This document shows, piece by piece, positions 50,350 to 61,560 of a stretch of DNA of 64,000 nt (position 1 is the stretch's first letter; the number at the start of each line of letters is the position of its first letter). Under the pieces are notes generated by a model. That model did not search any database, had not been told where the DNA came from, and saw nothing but the letters and a program-made list of their open reading frames with translations. The stretch covers positions 28,260,306 to 28,324,305 of the forward strand of contig CM065168.1 of the NCBI GenBank assembly GCA_033026295.1, given 5' to 3'. Source of the DNA: Channa striata (taxonomy: Eukaryota; Chordata; Actinopteri; Anabantiformes; Channidae). A program made the translations under genes and the position numbers.

Positions 50350-53300
50350 TAAGAGCTGTTGACACTGTGCTCTCCAGACCTCATAAGAACAGTGACATTT
50401 TTTATTTGTTTATTGTTACAAATTAAATATAAAATTTGTTAGTGGACTTTTGATACTAGAGCACTAATCCTGCTTTGTAGAGTGGATGGGGAAGACATTT
50501 TGGAAAAGCATTATTTTTATTTCACAAAACTTTGACAGACATGGTGTTTATACTTGTCCACTGTGTTAAAACCAACTGTCTGTCGTTTGACTTTGTAATT
50601 TTTCTTTTTAGAGTTTTATTCATTTTATTATTTATTTGATGTTTATATTCCAGACACTAACAGCAGCTTTGGTTGGCAAATGGCATTGATGAGCCTTCAT
50701 CAAATCTTGTGTAGTCAGTGGACTACAAAAATAGAAGGATGTCAATGACAATGTCAGTCACAAAAAAAAAACAGAAGCTTGTTCAAAGTACAGAAAACGT
50801 CACAACCTCTGCTGAAACCCCATTCTTGCCACTGTACATAAGGCTCCGCTGAACCACATAATTGTTCCTTTGTCCCAGAAAAAACGTTATCGTAAGCATG
50901 ATGCCAAGAGGTGACGATCAGGACAGGGGGTAACGGGTAAGCACCAGTTCCATGGTGTGGTACAAAACTATAATTAACAGAATGTGATGAAAGTAGAAGT
51001 AATGGTGGGGGAATATGTGTAACAAATCTAGGCAGAGTTCCATTTGTAGGAGCTTTAGAGGTGTAAGGGTGGGAACATGTAGGGGAGTAGGAGATGAAGC
51101 TTTCTAACATCCAGTGATAATCACTGCAGTAGGGGCGGGAGCATTTCATATAATGTGTTTCGTGCTATGCAGTTCCTCTCCCGCTCCTGCTGCCGTCCAA
51201 CTGTGCTTAAGCAGTCTCTTCCCCCAAAATAGATTTGTAAATTAAAAGCTCCTGGCATCTGCGAGCTGGAGTGCGTTCTCAGTTATTTGCAATGACATCT
51301 TTGCAGGCCTCTTCTCCCACTGAGGAATAATAGTGTGTAATTATGCATATAACTTGTATGTGTGCACAGGTGAGTGTGTGCACTACTACAGTCCTGAGAA
51401 TTAGTCATGAACTAACAAATCATTGCTTCTCTTTGATGTTCTGTTTTAATCAGAGCAGGCTCCGCAAACACAGAAGGGATTTGTGGGCATGCTCAGCAGG
51501 TCAGGATGCAGGAAAGCAAATAAGGTGGAGAGAAAATGGGCTTTCTGCTTAGTCTGGGTCCCTCAGCCAAAAAGGTTAATGGCTTTATGAGATTGCAGTG
51601 ACATATCAGTGCATACACCTCCAAGCAAACAAATGATTTTAATTGTAATGTAGCAGATGTTGCAGCTCGTTTTTAATGGAATATTAAATCCACAGGCATG
51701 TGTGTATGAGTCAGAGGGGCTTACAGCTGTATGATAATGTGTACTTGTGCACGTTTTGTACACATGTCAGTCTCAACATATTATTGTTCCTTGTATGTGA
51801 TATCTTCTAGTTGTTGAATTTTAGAGCTGTTCTCCTTTTAAAAGCTGAAATCCGACCTGCTACAGGTGGAAACATGGCGTCAGGGCCCTGGGGCCACATC
51901 AAAGGGCCTTTTGACTGGTCACTTTTGCGTGGAACTAATCAAGCACAACCAATGTGTGTGATGTCCTGAAGTAAAAGAACAAACACGAATACTGCAGAGA
52001 CGTTTTCCACAGATCAGCAGCTCCCCCTGGGGCTCCACAGTAGCAAACTGACCTGTAGTCCAACATACATCATGCAGTGTTTTAACGTGGTTATGTGTGT
52101 GTGTGTGTGTCTGTGAGGAGGGAGACCAGATGGGACTCTCTGTGTCATGATACATATGTTTGCTACTGTGTCTCACTTTAGTTCAGCTGTATCTGTGTGT
52201 ACAAGTGTGTCTGGTGTGACTTCAGCTGTCAGGACTGCCTGGTGGGCCATTACCTCTGATGCCTGGGTAGGGTTTATCAAGTGCAGGACTTCACCTGCCC
52301 AGACACACACACACACACACACATAAGCCCACTACCTCCTCACCTTGGCCTGATGGGATATCACTGGGGGAATGTAAACCCACCAGCAAAGACGATTTGT
52401 CTTGATAGCTGGGATCGTAGCCCCATCGAAGTCTCTCCTCGTCTCTACCTGCCTCATCTGTGTCCCTCAGGTAGTTTAAGGTGTCCGAAGGTAAAAAGCG
52501 GGACGGGCTAGAAATCATGTTTTGTCGGACTGACGACAGCCTGGCTCCCCACACAAGTGGAGTTGCAGCCCTGCCTGGGGTTTGTACGTGGAACTGAATG
52601 ATCACTGGCACATGGATGTTAGGGAGTAAATCTTCTTTAAAATGAGATATTTTCCAGGATGCTGCTTGGGAGCACATGGGCATCATTTGGAGATCTCCTG
52701 AGGTGACACTGGTTTTACTTCAGCTTGAGTGACTGCACAAAGAAAATATGAAAACAAACGTCAAAAAGCAAAAGTCAAAGTTTCTTTTTTGTCTTTTTTG
52801 GTCTGGTTAGGTGAGGTAGGGTCCTGGCAAGCATCTGTCCACCGACTGTAGATACATGGCTCTGCAGTGGGATAGTGACTGAGGCAGATGTTTGGCTCTG
52901 TTACGACCCTGGTAATAAGACCGACATGTGGCTGTGTGTGTGCATCCAGAGGAGCAGGTGTCGCCACCACACAGTCATTAGCCACTGCATTGATGAGATT
53001 GGGGACTTGGCCAGGCCTGGATGTTAAACATAAAACAAAGGACATAAAATAAAGAAGTTAAACATAAAATAAATAAATCCAGCTGAAGTCAGCAATCCAC
53101 CCAACAACTCTGCAGAATATTCCAAAAGGAAGTGATTACTTTGTCCTCATCTAATTATATTGTTATTATATTTTGCGGTGTGTCTATAAAAGTATTTTAA
53201 TACCCCATTTGGAGTCATATTTATCCCTTAGTGATTGGCATGGTTAGCCTGCTGATCAGTCAGGGAGAAATGGAGAGTTAGTCTAGACGAAAGGGTAAAT

Positions 53301-53419
53301 TATATGGGAGATGGAGAGATGGAGCGGAGAGACTGAGATAAAGATGGATGGATTGATAGTGGGGAAAGAGAAGCAGGCCAGAAGATAATGTAAAAAAAAT
53401 GGTGCTAGTGTCCCTTTAA
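50350..53419. other. Intergenic, upstream of the CpG-rich promoter
   Basis: No supported exon. GT and CA microsatellites at 52094-52110 and 52303-52323. The 131-codon minus frames at 50754-51149 and 52291-52686 have no recognised homology. Confidence 0.55.
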
Positions 53420-54320
53420 CGTCCTCTGACGTCACGGTGATGCGGTTCTACCCGGCTGGATGTGAGAGGAGGAGAGAGTGATGCTTAAAAAATGAAACTC
53501 CTCAGCACTAATTTTTCACATCCCTCTGCGGGAGCAGATGGAGAACGAACCAGCGACACCCTACCCACAAACGGGCGGATGCCTTCAGGTTTGCACCACT
53601 GATTGAAGATGACAATGCTGTCAACGCGACGCCATCGGAGGCAAACGCGACGCGTTTTTTATTCGGAAAAACGACCATATTGAGGTCAGAAGAAAGCGTT
53701 GCCAAGGCGACCAGCTTGCTAGGGAGGACACTGCGGCGCGCGTCACACGCCGGGTGCGAGCGTGCGTGCGTGCGTGCGCGGGCACGGAAACCACGCAGCA
53801 GCGGCGGCGGCGGCGGCAGCAACTCTGGAACCAGGCGAACGGAGGAGCGAGCGGTGTGTGTCCGCCGAGCCAACGCCAACCGACGGCTGCACCGTGACTG
53901 GGAGCGCTGCCGGCGGTGTCGGAGCTTCTCTGTGAGGGAATTTATCGAGGATTTACCGACGACGAGCCAGACCAAAAAAAAGAAGAAGAAGAAGCTACTG
54001 GTCAACACAGGTGACACTTCCCAGGGCTGCCAGCCGAGACGCGTCCGGGTTATTCGGGGGTTATTTTGTCGCCAACGGGCCTCGATATAGGAAAAGTAAA
54101 AAGACAAAAACAGACAGGACTGTCAGCCGAGAGATTAATGAATATATTGGCGTGTTGGAGGGGACGAGGACGGAGCCGAGGCTGCCTGCCCCGATGGGGA
54201 ACCATCCTCCAAGCTGCCGGACGCCGTGTGTGATGCAGCTGAGCAGCTTCGTGTTTGGCGTCGACTGTTCACTGTCATTGGCATGAAGTCCCACCTGCCG
54301 GCCCGGTGGGACTGAACGAG
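53420..54320 (+). promoter_or_regulatory. CpG-island promoter and first 5' UTR exon of a plus-strand gene (putative nlgn2)
   Basis: This is the strongest CpG cluster in the window. It contains TGACGTCA, a (CGTG)n run at 53757-53778 and a (GCG)n run at 53801-53817, and leads into GC-rich, ATG-containing leader sequence. There is no TATA box in an obvious place. Orientation is plus, from the consensus donors downstream. The gene body lies beyond the window. Identification as neuroligin 2 rests only on its divergent position beside tmem256, as in human 17p13.1; no neuroligin coding sequence is present. Confidence 0.6.
53428..53435. promoter_or_regulatory. Full palindromic cAMP-response element
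   Basis: Perfect TGACGTCA at the upstream edge of the CpG island. This is the consensus CREB/ATF site and fits an activity-responsive neuronal promoter, but binding is inferred. Confidence 0.6.
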
Positions 54321-54379
54321 GTAGTGCTGTCCGTTTCTTTTTTTTTATTTTTATTTTAAATGTAGTTTTGTTTTTGTAG

Positions 54380-54550
54380 AAACACTTTTGCCTCCTAGAC
54401 ATTTACTGCTACGGGAGAACGGCTCAGTGAAGAGGACTAGGAGCAGGAGGAGGAGAACTGAATCTCAGGAAGAAGGAAAAAAAAAACAAAACACAAAGCA
54501 TCAGTGGGAACCTGGCACCCCACCAGCCCCCGTGGATCCCAAATTAACAG
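54380..54550 (+). other. 5' untranslated exon end with consensus donor (putative nlgn2)
   Basis: AAATTAACAG followed by gtaggctgag at 54551 is a good splice donor. A long T-rich tract ending ttttgtag at 54379, and a possible donor GAG-gtagtg at 54321, raise the choice between one continuous leader exon and two exons separated by a very short intron of 59 bases. No coding start of a known protein is found in it. Confidence 0.5.
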
Positions 54551-56113
54551 GTAGGCTGAGGTTTACATGTTTATTGCCAGGTTCTACCTAGGAGATGATT
54601 CTATCTGAAAAATCTCACTTCAACTGTTTATTTACCCAAATTTGAATTCAATTAGCATTTTAATGTGTGCATGTCTATGCAGCTGTCTTTCTCACCTCTA
54701 GTGACAAAGGTGTTTAGAAGTGAGGATGCCAGTCCACTAACTGGGGGATACAATGATTTACATAAAAAGAAAAAACAAACAAATGTTTTTCACGTTTTAT
54801 CTGATGCCTACCCATAAGACTATAAATGTCTTGCCTATGTAGAAAATTAATGAAGATATATATTGTGAATAACACCTGGGGAAAATGGATTTGCAGCTGT
54901 CAACAACGTACATGAAATTATTGAGATTTTTTTGTGCTTTTGGCCAGTCTTGCACCATTGTTATATTTGTTGCATGTATGCAGATTTGCTGTGTGATGAT
55001 GTCACACCTGTTGTGAGCTATTCATGCTTGATTCATGTAGGCGAGCTCCCCCTTCATTTCAGAAGATGCATCCTCTGTTCTGTTAATGAGGACCTGGCCC
55101 CAGAGCTCCTCTGGTGAAATAAGAGGAACAGAGGCTACCATTCAGTAAGGCTGAGCCCGTTTCTCCTATCCGCGTACATGCAACATTTATAGCTTATTAA
55201 TCAAACTGCTTTGCTGAGATTGCAGGGATGCTAATGTCACTGAACACATGGCAATCAATATACATTTTTTCGTGTGCGTTGTGAGATAAGAGGACAACAA
55301 TAAGATTGGAAGGGCAGTTTTTCAAGAAAACTGGTCTGTGTTGCAGACAGATGGCCAAAATGATACACACACACATAAATCCCCCTTCAACTAGTAAATC
55401 ATCTCATCTTATTATGGGCGTCTTTTCTGGGGATCTTTTATACTAAAAATACCCCAGGAAACGCCATGGCCATGAGAACATATTCCTCTAAATGCCTCCC
55501 TCCACACATTCGCACAACACAGGCACAAATAGATGCACACACAGAGCACGAAGAATGGGGCACATTTATATGCTGTGGATGGTGTTGTGGGGTATTTGGA
55601 TCAGCAGGGCCTGCTAGATGATAGAATTCAGCAGGGACAAGAAGACCTCTGTTCTTGTCTGCGGTGGAGAAAAAGGAAGAGAGCTCAGCTCAGCTCAGCT
55701 TCTCTCCTTGGTTTAGGCAGCTATTGCCTGCCCTATATTGCAGATAGGGACATCTCCTCAGTGAAAAAAAAAGATTTTAATGGAGGCGTTTGGGGGGGTG
55801 GGACGTCTGACTGCCCTTGTGCTAGATAGATGTTGTCACAGAGGAGTAGTTATTTATCTTGATGGCAACTGCCTGGAAACTTTGAAGACCTGTGGATGTT
55901 TAAGGAAGACAGAGGTGGCATGCTAATGCAGTGTGTAGAGTGATGGCAGCCATTTGTGTTTAAAAGAGAAACGGAATGGATGAACAACTGAACAGAGACT
56001 TAGGTTACTGTATGTAAACAATAATACAGTACAGCCTATGCCATTCATTAATGTAGTGCCATACATTGAGCTTGTAAGCACAATAAGGATTACAAAAGAG
56101 GCTTTAGCAAAAC

Positions 56114-56239
<126 letters not shown>

Positions 56240-59200
56240 CATCACACATGTAAGGATCCTGCTCATATGTAAGCAAAGTCCCTGAAACTAATGCTCACTG
56301 CCATCAGCCCTGGGCATGGTGCAGCAAAGCTTGGAGGCAGATGGGGCTGAAGCGTTCAGAGTTTGTCATCTGGTAGATTGATTGCTCCTAGCATGGGCTG
56401 CTAAACAGTCAACCGACGTGTCCTAGTGTTCTGACAGGGTGGGTTGAAACGGCCATCACGACCCCAATGTCACTCTCCTTCGGAGGCCTACCTGTCTGTT
56501 TACTGCTGCTAATTTTACCCCTCGCAGTTTATTTCTTCTGTAGATAAACCTGTGACAGCAGGTCCCCCAATGGGTTACCATGTTTTCTGACTGTGGAGAT
56601 GACAGCAGTTGCTGCTAATTTTAGGTGAGAGATTACATCTGTGTAAAAAAAAAAAAAAAAGATCTTCAAGATGATGACAGCTGACATGCTGACTGGAGAG
56701 CTGGAGACTCATCTGATAAATGCTGATGAAATTGAATGTTTGTTTAACAAAGTCGAAATAAATTAGTAAAAATCCAAGGCTGGCTGAACACTCAACCCCT
56801 CGGGGAGGTGCTGTTGTTCATTTCTTCTCTATGTTACGAGAAACTGAGGAGCGAACTATTTGTGTCAGTCGTTGCTTTGAAGGTGCAGAAATGTATTTTC
56901 AGGACTGCTGGCAGATTTTCATTACCCCTGCAGTGGGAATTTGTCTTCTACTTTTCAGCTAGGAGAGAGGTTCCAGTGTGACAAATTGCACAGTTAGCAG
57001 TTGAATAATTGACAGGATATTGAATAATTGCTGGGCCTGTTTAGGACAAGTGATCGAGACCAATGTTGTAGACAGGCACACACCTAACGAACATCTAACT
57101 TCTTAACGTAACATTGAAATATATGCCTTTGGGACTAGTTTGGCTTCTGTGACACATACCTGTAGCTGGCCACATACTTCACCACCAAGGCTTGTTTACT
57201 TCAACACCAAAACTTGTTTTTCTTCACTTCCTTTGTAGGACATAAAATAGATTAAATGGAAAATCTATAATGGACACTTTTTTTAAACAGCAAAGTTAAG
57301 TAATTGACAACGAGCTGCTCACAATGGGAACATTCCTCTCCTTTTCCCTTGAGCATGAGTCTCGGCATGTAATCACCCTGTCTCTTAAAGTGTTTTTGTC
57401 TTAAATAGTCTTTGGACTACTTCCCTCCTCCGCCAAAGATGGTATGCTTTGTGAGACCATATATACTCTGCATGTGTCCTCTGTTTCCTTTATTTCTCAT
57501 TCATGTATTAATTTGTTTCTCAGTACACTTGTAACCATCTCAATCATTGGGTTCAAAGGAAGCTCTGCTTTTTATTTTCTTACTTTCTTTTTTTTGTTCC
57601 AGAGGTAGTGTGTGTCATTGCTATGGCAGCATCTTTTTGGATGACCAAACCCCACAAAGATTTTAAATCTGAACCTTGCCTTTGCCTTTTATGTGATTTG
57701 TATGTTTCAATGTATATTATGTATATTATTGCTGCGAAAATAATCCAGAAAAAACTGACATCCACTTATCACCCTATGCAGTGTTTAAAATGCTGAAGAC
57801 TGCATTTTTCTTTAAGTCCGATAAGCAATGTTCTCTGGTGCTGCGCTGAATCCCAACATGAAATGATTATGCCCAAATATCTAATAACGTTCAAAATGTG
57901 CAAACCTAAGCATTAGCATGTCTTGTCTATTCTATTTGTAGATCACAGGATACACATTTTTATCAGTTAGTGCTGTGCAGTTCTTGTGTACGTGGTAATG
58001 AACGCCATTGATCTGGCAATCCTCTTTTAGAGTTTTTGAAACAAAAAAGTACTTCAATTTTTCCTACTCGGTGAGTTGGTGTCTGTTTAGTCATTCTCAA
58101 AGAGTGCTGGTCTCCCACAATCCCTCCGCAGTGGTCCATCTTTTCTTTTGTCTGAGCTTCTTCAATGAGATGTTTACTCTCTAAGGTGCAAGATGAAGAT
58201 GAGGGGTTAGAGCCATCACTCCTCTCAATCCAATCTGTCTGTTTTTTTTTCTCTATATTGCAGGATGTTCTGCTTGTTTGTTGTGCCTCCTTACTGTCTC
58301 TGTCTGTACAGTTTTCCCCTATACACTTCTTCAAACATTTCTTTCTCTATCTGCTCTGTTCGCCTTCAATCTCACATGTCGTTCTTCAAGCAGAAGCAAA
58401 CAGTGCTGTAGTGTCCCTGGTGGTCTCATTAAGGTTAGATCAAGGTCGAACACCCTCACACACATTTTGATTGAAAAAACCTGATGTTCGTTTCCCAGAG
58501 TTTTCAGCCTTCACATCGCCATCACCCCCTGCTAGAACCAGTCTGACCACCAGCCAAGATCAATGAACACATGCTCCTCTTTCCTTGAAAGAGATAAACG
58601 CCAAAGGAAGACACAGAGACAGTGAGAAACCACCTCGAACACCTATCGGTCAGTTCCAAACTGCAAGCTACCTTTCTGGTTTGTCATTGGGGGAAAGTAG
58701 AGATGGCTCCATATCCCCCCTGACAGTAAAAGAAAAAAAAATCCAAAGATTTAAAACACTAGGCCTTTTTTAGTTTTCTTTTTAATACAAATAATTCCTT
58801 GTATAATAAGGCCTGTAATAAGATTTTGTGCATTTTCTCCATTTTCTAGACCCTAACAGAAAACGATGCAGATTTGATGGAGCGTTGGAGTCAGCAAAAG
58901 TAGCGATTAAAAACATCTTTCTTTCTGGCCAATCAGATTGACTGACAGTTGAAATCCATGGAACTCTGAGCATTTTAGAGCTGTCTTCCCCTGTATTCCC
59001 TTCATGTCAATTTTTTTCCCTGTGTGCTTTGTTTTTGCCCCTAATACCTATTCTAATAATTTTCAGAGATAAATCTTACAGAAAACATACTGTTAGAGAC
59101 TGGTTATGGAAACACTTGTTTTTATACCCTTGTGAATTCCTTACATTCTCCTGCATTCCTGCAGAGCTGTGATGCTTTGATTCACAAGCACACACCAGAT

Positions 59201-59838
59201 ATTATATTTTGCTATGTGGACAAATTGAGTGACTTATGCGACTGATAGCTTCTCAAGGTCAAAAGAAGCACCATCCTCGTGAGTACTTCATAGTAAAACC
59301 CCAGCATCACAAACAAGCTCGGGGTCAATAGGTCTGGAGCCAGGCAGGTAGGCAGGCCACTATTCCTGCCCTCTCGCTCTAGACATATTCAGAGGGAGAA
59401 GAGAGAATGTGCTCTGAAAGTCAAGTGATCATGAATGTCACCAGAAATGGAAAAGATTGGAGGAAACAAGCAAAAGAAGAAATAGGTAAGTGTTGTAGAA
59501 AGGAACAAGAACGGGTGAGGAAGAAGGGAAAGGAATACCACAACACTGCAACTCCACCATCTCTATTTCTCTCTCCTAACATCTGCTATATGCTGTCTCT
59601 TGCATGCTGTGACACACACATTAGTATGTGTAGCACCACCGTACATATTAGTATGAGCTGTCAGCTGAAGCTCCAACAACCAGCTAGAGAAAGACCAGTT
59701 GAATGGTAATGCTGGCAAAGGGAACAGCAGAAGTAGGACTGCTTGTGTTGGCCAACATGCTCAAGTGTTATCACTGTGGCTGCACTGTATAATGATGCGG
59801 GTAGCTGTAAAACACACATATTTCACTCTTGCACTTGG

Positions 59839-59861
59839 TACACACACACACACACACACAC
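59839..59861. repeat. (CA)n microsatellite
   Basis: Short perfect CA tract in the putative first intron. Confidence 0.95.
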
Positions 59862-61129
59862 GCTGAGTGCTGGTCTCAGTCAGTCAAACATAATGAGCCT
59901 CCGTGGTGGCATAACCAGTGGCTGACCCGTAGTACAGACTAGGCTGTTATCCATTTGATGTCCATCTGTTGACATAAGTGACGATGGGTTGCGACGGTTG
60001 AGGTTGAGGCATGACCAGAGCTGCCGGCTAATGGCAACACTTGAGGATGCGGAGATAGCAGGCGCCGCTGTCGATTTCCCAGGGGTTATTGCTGCCCAGA
60101 GGAGTGCCGTCACTAAGTTTCTACAGTCTGAACATTTGTCGTTAAAACATGGATGTGTGTTGCTGCATACATGAGTGCATTGCTTCTTCAACGTAACCTT
60201 AAGAAAAAAATGCCTCAGCCCCTCCTCTTCTAAACAAATGGAGCATTTCAAGTACTTCCATATGGCGTCTATCTCCGGTTGATGCATTGTTAGGCTGCTG
60301 GGCTTTAGCTGTCCTGGTGGCGGACGCTAATGAAAAGAATAAGCCCGTTGTTACATAGTGAATTAGAATGTCTCTTACTTGACAGGCCCTTGCTTGATTC
60401 TGGTTGAAAGTGTGTGTGTGTGCCGGCTAGGAATGAAAGCAGAGGCAGGACAGTGATGAATGAGCACCAGAATGGCAGTGTTACACTTTTGCACTCGATG
60501 ATGCCAAGCAGGCAATGATAATCTCTGTTGTTGTCACAATGAGCAAAGGAAACGCTAACCTTCAGGATAAGGACACACACATGTACATTGAACACACACG
60601 CAAACATGAAATGTTCTGCTAAAGAGCAAATCCCTCAAAAACTTATGCATGCTTTACACCTTTGATTTATTGGAAGGAGAGGCACTTTCTTTTTGTTTTA
60701 TTGCAATTTTTAAGGATTCAGCATGTGTATCCTCCATCTTTCAACGAAAACAATGCATCTTGGTTGAATCATTCATCTGTGGCTCTTCGCACTGTCTCTC
60801 AAGGCTGAAACAATTCCTCTAGTGACAAATGGTAGTAGGAAAGAGGGGCTCAATTCCAATCTGTTTGGATCACTCCTGGGCCAAACACCTCGCATGGGCA
60901 GATTTTCGCAGACCATACTTTCAGGTAGCAGCTCACAGCACAAGGAACATAAATGTCAGTGTTCTGACTTGTACTGAACTTTATTGAGTGCACTTATCTG
61001 CTACCCACAGGCTACAGTATCTTGGTGAAAATGACTCATAGTCCGTGTGTAGTGCTCTTCATATGTCCCTTCTGACTGTCTGGTGTACAAAAAATTGAAT
61101 TAAAGTGGGAAGAAAAGGATGCAGGCTTC

Positions 61130-61560
61130 GTGCAAGCAGAGTTACAAATTTAATAGGAAAGAGAAATCACAATAAGGATATACAAGATTACAAGTACAAG
61201 TATAAGGAGCATAGAGTGAGAAGGTACAATTCAAATGAATGTACAGTATAGGCAGCCAGTAAAAAGGCAGACTGCATTAGACAAATAAAGGTATGATGCT
61301 GTCACCTTAATTGGCCAGGGTAAGAGCGTGTAACCATGATCACAAGTTGGCTCTAGTGGCTAGTGGTTGGTTAGATTGTTTTGCTGCTACATGTTAGTTT
61401 CTCTTGGATTTAGATAGCGGTGTGGGCTAGGAAGGTTTTTTTTCTGGCCTGCAAGAAAGCACCCAGAGCTCCCCTGGTACCGGCATTAAACAGTCTCATT
61501 CCATTTGGGTTTAAGCTCAACGGCCTTACAGTAGAAATGAAATAGGGGATCAGAGAAAGG
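61130..61560. mobile_element. Possible interspersed fish repeat fragment
   Basis: The blocks ACAAGTACAAGTATAAGGAG and GGCATTAAACAGTCTCATTC followed by CATTTGGGTTTAAGC and GGCCTTACAGTAGAAATGAA resemble a repeat common in fish introns (pattern: GTTAAACAGTCTGATGGCAGTGGG..AAGGA). Family and ends unknown; recognition is from memory only. Confidence 0.4.

Noticed and set aside
53508..54107. 199-codon minus frame across the CpG island
   Set aside because: Arises from GC-rich leader sequence lacking stop codons; composition is Arg/Ser-rich low complexity, with poly-Phe from the AAG run.
59880..60287. 135-codon minus frame containing KYLKCSICLEEEG, RING-finger-like
   Set aside because: Only the first C-x-x-C pair resembles a RING domain; the later Cys/His ligands do not follow the spacing, and there are no supporting splice sites.
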